Assembly (NCBI GenBank): GCA_036245805.1
Contig: BTRK01000006.1
Coordinates: 5,435,613-5,499,612, forward strand
Reading direction: 5' to 3'
From: Pristionchus mayeri
Taxonomy: Eukaryota; Nematoda; Chromadorea; Rhabditida; Neodiplogasteridae
DNA: 64,000 bases
Shown here one piece after another: positions 22,349-34,200 of the stretch. Both the position numbers and the translations under genes were made by a program. Numbering within the stretch: position 1 is the stretch's first letter; the number at the start of each line of letters is the position of its first letter. Below the pieces are notes generated by a model. It searched no databases, had not been told where the DNA came from, and worked only from the letters and a program-made list of their open reading frames with translations.

Positions 22349-22765
22349 ATGAGAAGCAGTGGATCAGATAGATAGTGAGTTATTTTGTAAATTAGTGTTT
22401 ATGTCTCGGATTTTTCGTCACTCTTGTGTCATTTAAATTTCAGTGGCGGTGGATCCGGCCTACCTGCCGGTAGACTTCGTGATATCGACTGGTCTCGTGA
22501 GAAGTTGAACCCAATCAACAAGGACATCTACGAGGAGAATCCCGCAGTCACCGCCAGAGCTCAGGCAAGTGGTTCAAATTTTACATTATTTTTTAGGCGA
22601 ATAGGACGAGGCTAAAACTGAAAACCGCCAATATTGTTCATTGAATTTTTATTGTTCGAGTATTTCAAAATTTAAATTACATTTCAGTTCGAAATCGACC
22701 AGTGGATCACCGCGAACCAAGTCACCCTGGAGGGTCGCGGAATCCCCCGTCCCTTCTTTTCTTGA
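22349..22765 (+). pseudogene. DDX5/DDX17-type DEAD-box RNA helicase, 5' fragment
   Basis: Exons 22349-22374, 22444-22564 (GC donor, GCAAGT) and 22688-22765 join in frame from an ATG. The product starts with a Gly-rich tract and runs through LRDIDWSREKLNPINKDIY, ENPAVTARAQ and GRGIPRPF. This matches the N-terminal extension of DDX5/17 (p68/p72, yeast Dbp2) up to the [VI]PxPxxxF segment just before the Q-motif. The frame then stops (TGA 22763-22765), and the rest of the helicase core is absent. Family members unwind RNA in splicing, ribosome assembly and transcript release; this copy cannot. Confidence 0.75.
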
Positions 22766-22967
22766 GAATATGGTTTATTCAGACGATACTACAGGGTATA
22801 ACAACAAATAGTGGACAGGGAAAAAGGGGGGAAGAGGAACTTGGACCAATAACAACAGAAATGTCTAGATGAACGCTTCGGGAAAATATTCGTTATAGTA
22901 GGAGGAGGAGGGGGTTTCCTCAAAGCTGAAGGGACTGATCGATCTCAATCGAGACTGGAAGGGGATA
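22766..22967 (-). mobile_element. Probable retroposon 3' end truncating the DEAD-box gene
   Basis: Homology to DDX5/17 breaks here. On the minus strand the sequence carries AATAAA followed within ~15 bases by an A-rich AAGAAAAGAA, as at the 3' end of an inserted retrotransposed copy. No protein is recognisable. The family is unknown and the reading is inferential. Confidence 0.35.
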
Positions 22968-23776
22968 GCCGCGGGCAGGAAAGGTAACTAATCGCTCTAA
23001 AAAGCTGGAAGACATATCTTCAACACATTTTGAACATTCCTACTCAAAAACCAGATTTTTACCTACATTTCCCATGTAGTTATGAATGCCCAAAAAATGG
23101 TCATCGAAAAAAGATTTTTTCGTGCCCTGAGGGCAATTTTCGATATATTGTTTTCATATTCTCAGGATCATCTGGTCTCATGATGGCGATCATTTTGATA
23201 CCTTGAACCAGTCTCTAGCTTGACTAAGAGCCGAGATCTGAATTTTCGACCTCGATTTTGCAGCAAGGCTGCAGCAAATGTGCGGTCGTATGTAGACTTT
23301 CCGGCGCCACTGTATGTCTTTGAGCATCACCTCTGAGAAGAATTGCTGAGGAGCAATTCCATCGTCAGATACAAGCACCTCGAAACACGACAACATGCGG
23401 TGATCAGAATGAGAAAATTCGCCAAAATCGCTGGTTCCAACGTTCCCAAAAAATGAAGACGATCACAGTCTTTACGCAATAAATAAGAGAGGAATCGGGA
23501 AAGACTCGATATAGGCCGGGATGTGGAAATTGACATTCACAAATCGGGCTATAAACAACGTTAAAAATACTTTTAAAAAAATCGATAAATTCACTTTTAC
23601 TTCTTACATTTATTCAATTCCCCAAAAATTTTTCAAGAACCTCCACAAATTTTATTGTCTCTATAGCTCCTACTTGCACTAATACACATTCTATTAGAAT
23701 ATCATAATTAAAAAAAATATATATTCCGTTAAAAATACAGAAATAGCTAAAAACTCGAATTGTGGTGTAAAAACTA
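22968..23776 (+). repeat. Segmental copy containing truncated Tc1-type foldback
   Basis: Near-identical to 32834-33908. It starts inside the foldback element, includes its right terminus (ends 23312, then TA), and continues ~460 bp into the same flanking sequence. About 270 bp present at 33145-33417 are missing here; the junction at TCG (23284-23288) matches TCG on both sides of the missing piece. Shared flanks show that the segment was copied after the foldback had inserted. Confidence 0.85.
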
Positions 23777-24080
23777 CGGTAAGTGCTTTTACCGAATTCT
23801 CGAATTTTTCAGCAAACGGCATGTATTCTGCCTCCTGCTTCATTCATTGGTAACTGCGACAACACTATTGAAAGAAAATTAAACTTTTGTTTAGAAATAA
23901 AGGAGTTCGGGAAAAGCGCTTACCGTAGTTTTTACACCACAATTCGGGTTTTTAACTATATCTGTATTTTTAACGAAATATATATATTTTAAAAATTATG
24001 ATATTCTAATAGAATGTGTATGAGTGCAAGTAGGAGCTATATAGACAACAAAATTTGTGGAGATTCTTGAATGAAGCATA
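23617..24080. mobile_element. Inverted-repeat element, about 460 bp
   Basis: Arms 23617-23785 and 23920-24080 mirror each other, sharing ACTTGCACTAATACACATTC and TTGTGGTGTAAAAACTACG. The 135-bp loop has no coding content. Fragments of the same family occur at 33780-33905 and 41100-41290, linking it to the large foldback family at 26165 and 40603. Confidence 0.7.
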
Positions 24081-24880
24081 TTCAATTCATTTGAAGACTA
24101 CGATTCGCTCTCATTTTCCAATTAGATCGACATTGCAAAAATTAGAATCGCTAAAAATTAGAATTGAAAATAGGCTCCATCTGAATTATATGACAGGAAT
24201 CGCGAGAGAATCGAGCATTTTAGGGGGATTAGCGGCGGAGAATTTCAAATTGGTTCGTTCAGCTAAAATTTTGGTGTTGCGTACTTTTAATGATGCTCTT
24301 TCAAACTGCGTCGTCAGAATCCCGATATCTATCGACATAGTCGAGATTCAGAGGGCCAAACTTGGTACTATCACTTTTCGATGGTCAAATCGCGTTCACT
24401 TGAGATAGAAGGGCGTTATTTGTTTCAAATGAAAGCTACCATCATGCGCTTTCATGTTGCCGTCATCATTCCGGAACCTCTCCCGGGTGCGGGGGGTCGG
24501 GTACACCAAAAGTGACGTAACTTTGGAAATCGGGAAAACGTATTGGGGTCTAGCGCGAAATTGATTGTGCCTATGGGTGGCTATCTTGAGACCCAAAAAT
24601 CAGGCAAATCGAGAGGGAGAAAACAAGTGCGTTAACTTTTTGTAAGGTGACCCCGAAATCGGTCCCTGACAGCACTACTTAAAAATCTCTACTTGGCCAC
24701 TATTGGGTGCAAGTACATGCAAAAACATCAAAAACAACATTATATGTTGCTTCCTCCAATAGCTGTGTGGATGGAAATACGTACTTGACCAAATGACGTC
24801 AGTGAGTAGGTTGGTTTGAGCAACTGATGTCAGCTCTACCGTAACCCTACCGTAAATCTTTCCCTGCTCAATGTACGTAT
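24081..24880. other. No supported gene
   Basis: An open frame of 117 codons (24055-24408) has no recognisable motif and begins inside the inverted-repeat arm. Treated as chance. Confidence 0.3.
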
Positions 24881-24883
24881 CTT

Positions 24884-25441
24884 CCTTCGCCTCTACATTC
24901 ACGACTCGTTGAAAACGCGCAAGATGGTCCTCGCCTACGTGGGAGCATGGCTGAAAATAAACAAGGAGATAACTCGCAGTCAAGAAACCATTTCAACCCG
25001 AAATGGTGGTGAGTAGTGCTGTAGATGAGAGAGATTGCGAAGGTTCCGGCTACTGAATAGTGGCTATTGACTACGTTTGTTTGTGGATGGTTTGGAACTG
25101 AACCGGAGGCTCATCGGGTGACTGCGTTTCACGTAGTTATCGTATGTATTGTGAAGCGGTAACTTCACCTGAAATTTTATTTATTTATTTTTTTGCAAAT
25201 GTATTGGCATTGCATGGTTAACAAGCAGTTGCTACTTTTCACAATCTTCAGTAAGCTACTGTAATCTCCCACGCCCTGCTTTAATTCTCATCTTCTAAGT
25301 TGTGTTCGTCTCTCCCTTCGCCTCTTCATTAACGACTCGTTGAAGACTTGAAAGATGGGCATCGTCTACATGGGAGCTTAGCTGAGGATAAACAATATAC
25401 TCGCAGTCAAGAAACCATTCGAACATGAGATGGTGGTGACG
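24884..25441 (+). repeat. Direct duplication, two ~135-bp units
   Basis: 24884-25018 and 25313-25441 share CTTCGCCTCT, ACGACTCGTTGAA, GTCAAGAAACCATT and a final ATGGTGGTGA in the same order, about 430 bp apart. The first unit keeps an open frame, the second is broken by stops. Either an old exon duplication or a repeat; unassigned. Confidence 0.6.
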
Positions 25442-25444
25442 ACT

Positions 25445-26164
25445 ACTTTAGAGGGGGGATGGGGAGGGTACGGTATGGACTGGATACCGATCAGTAGTAC
25501 TAGTTATTCTTCAAACGTTGTGTGTTGTTACTGCTTGGTTCTATTCGAGCGATGCTATGATACACCTGAGAAGCGAGAAACGACAGGGTGAGTAGGAATA
25601 TTTGTTTGTTGAACGGATCATGCCAGGAGGAGAACTGAGGACCGGGCGAGAGGTGGCCCATTTCCTATGTCATCAGAAAAGACAACCTGAAAAGACAACC
25701 CTTCTTAAAAATGATAGATATGCATATAAGTTGATTGCGCTGAGGAATGGAGGTATGAATAGAGGTATGATATAACTGAAAAGGGAGGCTGAATCCATTA
25801 AGAAATGACAGGTAAGAAATCGTGAATTGAACGGATACGTTAGTTGAGGAATACATTACTGGCTGAGTAAATTAACTCATAATCGTTTTTTGTGGCTACT
25901 ACTCGTCGAGACCAAATCGAATTGCAGTCTTCGCCAGCTGGTAATAAGATTTATGAAACACAGATTAGTTAGTTTTCTGAGTGTGTGGAATCCCTATTTG
26001 ATGAACGGTAACTGATATTTTCCTTCCGCACTTTCGTTATCACTTTCCAAGGTTAGGGAATAATGAGGAGGGTAAGATACTATATTGTTAGCAAGAATAG
26101 CTCAGCAGAAATGTGCGATGTCTAGTAATCGAAGACGTTATTTGATTTGTTGAGCTTGCAAGGA
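25445..26164. other. No gene seen
   Basis: Unremarkable AT-rich sequence with scattered short frames on both strands. The G-rich tract near 25453-25469 is the only compositional oddity. Confidence 0.3.
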
Positions 26165-27680
26165 GCCTATAACACACTATCTGAGAAAATCAAAATATTT
26201 CTTCAGTGACCTGGCACAGACCGGAAATTCGAACTCCTTCTGACTTCACCAATAGGTCGGCCTCGACGAGGGAAACCTATGAGCATCGCCAGAATTTCGA
26301 TCCGCATCCGCGCGGTCGCGGGCGCGTATATTGAAAAATGGTAAAATGTAGCCTAGAAATGTTTAAATCGACTCCGGTGGCGTCCGCGCTAGGGGCGCTG
26401 CACTCCTTGACAAATTCTAAAACATTTTTACTCCGGGGAGTTTATCGATCAGATTCCATATGACGCCGGAAATCGATAATTTCACTTTTACTTCGGACAT
26501 AAATGCAATTCCTCGGAAATTTTTCAAGAAGCCTACTGTTTTTTATTTGATGAATAATTTCTAAATATGCATGCGCATATTTTATTAGAAAGGCGCAATT
26601 TAAAATTGTCAATAAGTTTGCTAAAATGAATTTTCGATGAAGAAATGAGGGCGAAGGCAGCGGTGTATGTGAAGGAGCAGAATGAATTGAACCAGAGGTG
26701 AGAGGGATGGGAGTAGTTATTGATGTTGAGGACGCAATTGGACACGGATTGGAAAAAATGGAATCTTGTTGCACTGTGAAAGCAGTAAATTGACGTGAAG
26801 TAGTTTTTGCTCTTGGAAAATAGGAAGTATTTTGTTTTGGAAACTACCACATCGCATGATTGAGAGAAGCGATTTGCACTGAATTAACAGAACTAGCGCA
26901 ACCGAAAGTCGACAAGTTGAGATTCGAAAATTTGTGTCTATATTTCAAACTGGTGCAGTGTACCGTAGGGTATGTTTAGTAGTAGCAAAGTGATAATTTA
27001 CACGTTTAACATTAATTCACGGGTAGTCTAATTACGATATTTGCTAATTACATCAAATACTCTCTTGTGAAGGAGTTGCTGCCGTGTTCAGGACTCATCG
27101 CTGCACTGTATACACACCCATCTGACACAAGTAAGGGAGAAGGGATAGGCATGGTTACTGTAGTCAGGCACCGTACCTGTTTCGCTCATAGCTGTTTCAA
27201 AGTTGACTATTTTGCTATCGATGGGAAAAACTAATTGTACAATAAATTAGAGATTCTTGAAAACAAGTGCTCAAATAGTAGAGCAAATTCCATGTCTTCC
27301 TCTCCATTATCATTCGACGCGATGTCGCAGTAAATCCATAGTGGGTAAATTGTTTATGGGTTATGAGAGAGATATTACCGGCATATTTCCTGACTGCTTT
27401 TCCGGTAGCTCTCGTAATGGATGTGAAGCAAGAATTTTGTGGTTGTGAACATATTTAGGTTAAATTATCGATATTTAATTGCCCCTGCGAAATGGTTCCC
27501 ATTGAGCGTTCGTTTTTCTAGCAGATCATAATTACAAGAAACGTGAACCCGGTATGATAATAATTTTCATTTAATTTTACAACCAGTGAAACTGAAACAA
27601 TCAGTTCTTCCTGCATAATCACTGAGATAAGGATTGCGTGAAACACGAACCTTCCTGGTAAATACAAAAACACCACTCAC

Positions 27681-27748
27681 CTTCTCGAATCTCCACATGC
27701 TTCCATTCACAATGCGGCCAGCATCTTTGTCGCAAGCTTCGTTGCGCC
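27681..27748 (-). CDS. Possible single exon, unknown
   Basis: A 68-bp segment lies between a TTCAG acceptor and a GTGAGT donor on the minus strand. One frame reads RNEACDKDAGRIVNGSMWRF. No partner exon was found and no family is recognised. Listed only because both splice signals are strong. Confidence 0.25.
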
Positions 27749-27808
27749 TGAATTTCGAAACTGACTACGTTAACATTGGTATTTTTACTGTCACAAGGGG
27801 AAATTATA

Positions 27809-29117
27809 ATTGAATGCAACAAATTCCATGTAGTTGTAGTTTAACAATACAGCGCTGAAGAACATGAGTAAAGTATTTTATTGCGTCCATAGATCGTGGA
27901 AAGATAATTGAGACAGCGCAGGAAGCCAAATAATATGCGACTCTTGCAACTCATAATCACAGGGATAAAAATAGCATATCTCTCCACAATCTGCAAGTCT
28001 CGCTCCTATTACATCAACATCGCGTAGCGTCTAAAAACCGACGGAAGTCGGAACAGCCATTCCTTGTCTATGCTCATCTCCGATGTCAGGTTCAATAATT
28101 GCTGAATTTTTTTTATGAAATAAAAACTAAAAACAAATAATTTTATGAAATAAAAACTATTTTTTCCTTGGGCTAGCAGTAGAATGCACATTGCATCTTG
28201 CCCACGAAGGGGAAGGATTCCATCTCGGAGGAATCAGACCCGTGATACAATATCCTAGTTTTCCAGTATTCTAGCCAAACTGGATTAGTTGAAAAAAGGA
28301 AAATGACGATTCATAAATCCGAACTAGAATTACCCACCTGCGAATCTTGTGTTGCACATTTCTCTCGTTAACGGGTGACCAGCAATGAATCCATTGTTTC
28401 CACTTTGCAAATCGAAATAAAATTAGTTAGATATCACGAGTCTTCTGAGAGATTTCATGACCCCGTGGCACGAGGAGTAATTGAATGCAACAAATTCCAT
28501 GTAGTTGTAATTTAACAATACAGCGCTGAAGAACATAGAGTAAAGTATTTTATTGCGTCCACAGATCGTGGAAAGATAATTGAGACAGCGCAGGAAGCCA
28601 AATAATATGCGACTCTTGCAACTCATAATCACAGGGATAAAAATAGCATATCTCTCCACAATCTGCAAGTCTCGCTCCTATTACATCAACATCGCGTAGC
28701 GTCTAAAAACCGACGGAAGTCGGAACAGCCATTCCTTGTCTATGCTCATCTCCGATGTCAGGTTCAATAATTGCTGAATTTTTTTATGAAATAAAAACTA
28801 TTTTTTCCTTGGGCTAGCAGTAGAATGCACATTGCATCTTGCCCACGAAGGGGAAGGATTCCATCTCGGAGGAATCAGACCCGTGATACAGTATCCTAGT
28901 TTTCCAGTATTCTAGCCAAACTGGATTAGTTGAAAAAAGGAAAATGACGATTCATAAATCCGAACTAGAATTACCCACCTGCGAATCTTGTGTTGCACAT
29001 TTCTCTCGTTAACGGGTGACCAGCAATGAATCCGTTGTTTCCACTTTGCAAATCGAAATAAAATTAGTTAGATATCACGAGTCTTCTGAGAGATTTCATG
29101 ACCCCGTGGCACGAGGA
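27809..29117 (+). repeat. 671-bp tandem duplication
   Basis: Unit 1 (27809-28478) and unit 2 (28479-29117) are almost identical; TGAATGCAAC lies at 27811 and 28482. Unit 2 is shorter because one copy of an internal ~28-bp direct repeat (TTTATGAAATAAAAACT) is lost. The units differ by a handful of substitutions and a 1-base indel, so the duplication is young. A minus-strand 81-codon frame in unit 2 is broken in unit 1. Confidence 0.92.
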
Positions 29118-30430
29118 GTCCATCGACATTAATATCAGCTATGTACCCGAGATGCGCGCAGGTTTTTTTTTAATAAAAGAAAGTAAAGTCTTTCAAATAT
29201 TGAGAATAGTTATTGCATTTCCCAAGGCGGATTATAATATAGTTAATTTTCCGGTGATGAATCTAAAGATCAAAATTTTACTATGTAGCTTCCACTTCGA
29301 AACTTTTCATTTCATTTTTATAGCAGTCGCATGCCATGGAAATATTCGCTTGGAAAGTATGAGAGTCAGAAGACGAACTGCAATGTGAAGATGCAGTTGG
29401 GAGATTTCGAAGCATGCGGTGAACATACAGTTGATGGAATGGCAATGAACATTTAGTTCTGAAATAAGCAGATATCACGCCTCTCACGAGAGAATCGACA
29501 CGAAATGACTGATCTTGGGACAGGGGGCATTTTTTGCTTCCGGGTTTTCCATGGTTTTGAGCTTCCATAGACACACCTAAGATCCCCTTGACTGGAATAG
29601 TCTTCATGACCATTCCTCTTCGAGTTGTCGCTCACGCACGTCCCACTTTGACCATCACTTAGAGTCATTCACTATTGACTTAAAACGCTCATTTTTCGTT
29701 TCCCTAGCTATCTTTCCGAGCTCTATCGACCATAATAGTTCATTTAGAAGTGTTTTCATTTTTGAATGCACTACATTCAATGAGGTGTAATTTGAAAACT
29801 GTTCGAATGCGGAATTCAATTTTTGTAGAGCAGATGCGTCTTTTCAAGACGATTCGACTAAGGGGTTTATGGGCCCATATCTCGGGTGGTAACTTAGTTT
29901 CGCATGCAAAAAACTTTTCCAATTGATTTGAACTTATTTTTAACAGTGGATTTTAATTAAATTTCCCTTCATTCTGGGTTGTCGCACGGATTTTCAAATG
30001 AGTTTCACGGGAATGATTGGGTGGGAGCTTAAAATTCACAATGTACACAATGCGTCAAAAGCAAAACCAAATAATCTGTATCTGATTTACTTATAAAATT
30101 ATAAATGCAGAAGGCTACAGTAGAAACCGGCGAGCAGCGGACTATCATCATTTATTTGGTGAGTGATTGGCAAACTCACTGGAGTTCAGAGAATATCTTG
30201 AGAAAGTGTGGTACGTTCAATGATCACATGGGGGAATGAATACGATGGAGTAGCCATCCCTCGTATTGCCAACTCTAGTGGGAACAGCGAGGTAGCGCAG
30301 AAGAGCAGCGATGTGAAGGTACAGACGAGAGATGCCTAGGAATGCGGCGATTATGCACTTATTCGAAGAAAAATATCATTTAGCTCCGAAATGACTGTTG
30401 TGAGAAATTTGTACTGTTGTTTTAAAATAC
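29118..30430. other. No supported gene
   Basis: AT-rich interior of the composite element. Short frames on both strands without motifs. A small ATGTTTTAAA tandem run lies at 30431-30492 next to the right arm. Confidence 0.3.
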
Positions 30431-31440
30431 AAAATGTTTTAAAATGTTTTAAAATGGGAATTGAAAAATGTTTTAAAATGTTTTAAAATGGGAATTGATT
30501 AAATGTAAGAAGTAAAACTGAATTTATCGATTTCCCGAGTTAGATGGAATCTAATCGAAAAAGTCCCCGAAGTAAAAAAGTCTTAGAATTTGTTCGCCGA
30601 CTCATTCCCCCTACTGCCGCATTGATCGGAATCGGTATACAAATTTTCGATGATTACGCTAGTTACGTTCAAGATCCGCGCTCGCGTCCGCGCGGATGCG
30701 GATCGAAATTCTATCGACGCTCGTATGTTTCCTTCGACGAGTACTATCTATTGGCGAAGTTAGAACGAAACCGATTTTCCAGCCATTGCCAGGGATTTTT
30801 TGATTTTCTCAGAAATCGTGTTTTAGGAGAACTATCAGTTCACTATCAACTCGCTATTCAAATCCATAATTATGAAGCAGTAGCGAAATGCCAATTTACT
30901 AGGTTAAGCACTTAGTAAATTTACTATTAACATAATATTAAATACCCTGAAATTGATTCCGATTGCGCACTTGATGAGGAGGATCTTCGTACGACTCCTG
31001 TCAGTTCCTCTACATGCTTGAGAATCGACAGCGAAAGATACCAGAAGTGAGTGAGAAACAGTATGCGATTTTAAAGTTGACCTGAGGAGAGCATGGAGGT
31101 AGCAGAATGTGATAGGAAAAAACGAATTTCAGTGCAAGAATCCCAATTAATTCTAAGGTTGCGGACATGCGGCGCGTACCAGCGATCGTTGGAATACCAG
31201 AGTTGCACCCTCAATGATTGTGTGCTCCGACTAGATTATTACTGGTAACTGTTATTTCGTAATTAGTAAGATCGACATCTTGAAAACCAGTAACAAAATT
31301 TTTGAGTTGAAAACCAACATGTTTGGGTATGTACATTTCTCACTTCACATAATATAATATTATAATAACCATTAAATCCGTCTTCTCCTGATGTTTCAAC
31401 TGCCAACCCTACCAGTGCGCTCTCTTGCTCACTTGGCTAG

Positions 31441-31600
31441 TACGTTTTCGTTATTCTTGGGAACGTGGAAAACTGGCGATTTTCTGGTTGGCGATTTTCC
31501 TCATTCGGATCACCGTGTTTTGTCGTGTTTCGCGGTGCTTGTTTCAGATGATGGAATTGTTCTTCGACAATTCTGCTCCGATAAGTCACGGATACAATTT
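31441..31600. repeat. Inverted counterpart of 33450-33580
   Basis: GATTTTCCTCATTC and TTTTGTCGTGTTTCG with ~160 bp of context mirror the flank of the Tc1-type foldback at 33450-33580. Together with 30500-30535 mirroring 33700-33745, this makes 30.4-33.8 kb a larger, interrupted palindrome with the Tc1-type element inserted in it. Confidence 0.6.
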
Positions 31601-31938
31601 AACTTATGAAATTCAATGGAGCAAGTTTTGTTATGCAAGTATTATTTTAACATGTTCAAATTACTTTTAAAATTTAAAAAAAAATAATATATATATATAT
31701 ATAAGACGATCGAGCTGAAAATGGTATCATCGATGATCCTAATAGGAGATAACGGACAGGCATGCAGGATTCTCGCTTTGGCAAGTTCTTGAAACCAGCC
31801 CGGATACCTAATCGCTGTTTTCATCCAGAAAATTCTACAAACATTGAGAGTTCACAGCATGCATACCATCTGCATCGATAGTAGTATAACGTACTCCTTC
31901 CGCATGGTAGATCACTCCCCCCCCCTTCCCCTCTCGTA

Positions 31939-32027
31939 CCTTGTAAATATGTCTACTCATTTTCATCACGATACCCTTGTTGACCATTCGGACTCCGTCG
32001 TGTAGAACGTGCACCTCGATGTTGATT
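31939..32027 (-). CDS. Possible single exon, unknown
   Basis: 89 bp on the minus strand between a CTCAG acceptor and a GTACGA donor. Open throughout, reading EVHVLHDGVRMVNKGIVMKM near its middle. Base composition is richer in GC than its surroundings. No family recognised and no convincing partner exon. Confidence 0.35.
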
Positions 32028-32113
32028 CTGAGTGTAAAATAGATTTCAAATTAATTAAAAAAACAAAAATTTTCGAAATGCACTGCTGCATAGCACAATT
32101 CGTTTTTAGTATA

Positions 32114-33442
32114 CAGTAGCGCCGGAAAGTCTACATACGATTTGATGTTTTGCCATAACTTTTGTTCTAGATTATATCTGATTCTGAAATCTTGGCCATA
32201 TGAACCAAATTCATCGAGGATTACGATGAGCATATTTCGGTCCCGCAAAATTTTCTGATGATTGCGTAGTGATGACGCAATCGAATGTCACTTTATCAAA
32301 CAGGCATTATTCTTAGATGGATTTTTCCCTGTACGTCAAACTTTCTGAGGTAGGAGATGTGGCCGAGGCCTACCCAGAAATTTTTTTTAGGTTGCTGCGC
32401 AACCGCACATCTGCTGCAGCCTTGCTGCAAAATCGAGGTCGAAAATTCAGATCTCGGCTCATATTCAAACTAGAGACTAGTGCAAGGCATCAAAATGATC
32501 GCCATCATGAGTCCAGATAATCCTGACAATATGAAAACAAAATCTCGAAAGTTGCCCTCACGGCATGAAAAAATCTCTTTTTACATGACCATTTTTTGGA
32601 CACAACTTTGTGGGAAATGTAGGTAAAAATCTGGTTTTTGCGTAGAAATGTTCAAAATGTATTGAAGAACTGATTCCCAACTTTTTAGAGCGTTTGGATA
32701 TCTTTCCTGCCCGAGGCAACCGTTCATCGGAGGTATACTCGCGTCGAGAAACACCTTATTTACCCCTATGGGCGAGAGAATACAGACGTAAACAAGGTGT
32801 TTTCCGGCCCTAGTATCCCTCCGAAAAACGAACGCCGCGGGCAGGAAAGGTAACTAATCGCTCTAAAAAGCTGGAAGACATATCTTCAATACATTTTGAA
32901 CATTCCTACTCAAAAACCAGATTTTTACCTACATTTCCCATGTAGTTATGAATGCCCAAAAAATGGTCATCGAAAAAAGATTTTTTCGTGCCCTGAGGGC
33001 AATTTTCGATATATTGTTTTCATATTCTCAGGATCATCTGGTCTCATGATGGCGATCATTTCGATACCTTGAACCAGTCTCTAGCTTGACTAGGAGCCGA
33101 GATCTGAATTTTCGATCTCGATTTTGCAGCAAGGCTGCAGCAAATGTGCGGTCGCGCAGCAACCTCAAAACAATTTTCTGGCTAGGCCTCGGCCACATCT
33201 CCAACCTCAGTAAGTTTGACGTGCAGAAAAAAATCCGTGTAAGAGTAATGCCCTGTTTGAAAAAGTGACATTCGATTGCGTCATCACTACGCAATCATCA
33301 GAAAATTTTGCGGGACCGAAATATGCTCATCGTAATCTTCGATGAATTTGGTTGATATGGCCTAGATTGCAGAATCAGGTCTAATACAGAACAAAAGTTA
33401 TGGCAAAACTTCAAATCGTATGTAGACTTTCCGGCGCTACTG
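32114..33442. mobile_element. Tc1/mariner-type foldback element, copy 2
   Basis: A 1329-bp element with termini CAGTAGCGCCGGAAAGTC in inverted orientation, flanked by TA (32112-32113 and 33443-33444). The arms meet near 32778 (CCCCTATGGGCGAG). Same family as 18694-20456 but without its insertion. No coding sequence. The near-complete self-complementarity means transcripts from either strand would form long hairpins. Confidence 0.88.
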
Positions 33443-33908
33443 TATGTCTTTGAGCATCACCTCTGAGAAGAATTGCTGAGGAGCAATTCCATCGTCAGAT
33501 ACAAGCACCTCGAAACACGACAACATGCGGTGATCAGAATGAGAAAATTCGCCAAAATCGCTGGTTCCAACGTTCCCAAAAAATGAAGACGATCACAGTC
33601 TTTACGCAATAAATAGGAGAGGAATCGGGAAAGACTCGATATAGGCCGGGATGTGGAAATTGACATTCATAAATCGGGCTATAAACAACGTTAAAAATAC
33701 TTTTAAAAAAATCGATAAATTCACTTTTACTTCTTACATTTATTCAATTCCCCAGAAATTTTTCAAGAACCTCCACAAATTTTATTGTCTCTATAGCTCC
33801 TACTTGCACTAATACACATTCTATTAGAATATCATAATTATAAAAAATATATATATTTCGTTAAAAATACAGAAATAGCTAAAAACTCGAATTGTGGTGT
33901 AAAAACTA
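32834..33908 (+). repeat. Segmental copy, longer version
   Basis: Matches 22968-23776 apart from the ~270 bp missing there. After the foldback terminus it continues through 33445-33908 in sequence shared with the other copy, ending at GTAAAAACTA, after which the two diverge. Confidence 0.85.
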
Positions 33909-34200
33909 TGGATTGTCTGAAGTCGTTTCCCGTATTTCTCGTAAGTGTTTTGAAACGGGAATTTCACGTAACATTTTAATTTCATTTTTCAAAAACATGT
34001 GATTTGTTATAAGCCAAGTTTCTCTTAGGAAGACAATTGATCCACGTGACAATTACATCGGAACTATGTCTTCGAAAAACATTTATGTTTTTCGAAGACA
34101 GAGTTCTTAAGATTTATAAATCATGCGTATCATTTAAACTGTACGTAGTAGGATGCAGCATACATTGCTGGAGTCTCCGCTGCAACAACACATGCTGAGA

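Larger units (their letters stand above)
26165..30830. mobile_element. Large composite element with long inverted arms
   Basis: The left arm (26165-26560) starts at ACACACTATCTGAGAAAATC. The right arm (about 30435-30830) ends with the inverse, TTTTGATTTTCTCAGAAATCG. Both arms carry the family signatures GATCCGCATCCGCGCGG, TTGACAAATTCTAA and ATCGATTTCC-type boundaries. Other members: 40603-42234 and a piece at 54430-54790. The ~3.9-kb interior has no recognised transposase and includes the tandem duplication at 27809-29117. Confidence 0.55.

Noticed and set aside
28423..28668. Minus-strand hydrophobic 81-codon frame as a membrane protein
   Set aside because: The near-identical neighbouring unit breaks the frame with a 1-base indel, with no sign of purifying selection.
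30544..30915. 123-codon frame beginning MESNRKSPRSKKV as a gene
   Set aside because: Lies in the arm of a repeat family. Similar frames in other copies are broken at different points, so it was treated as repeat sequence and raised only as a question.
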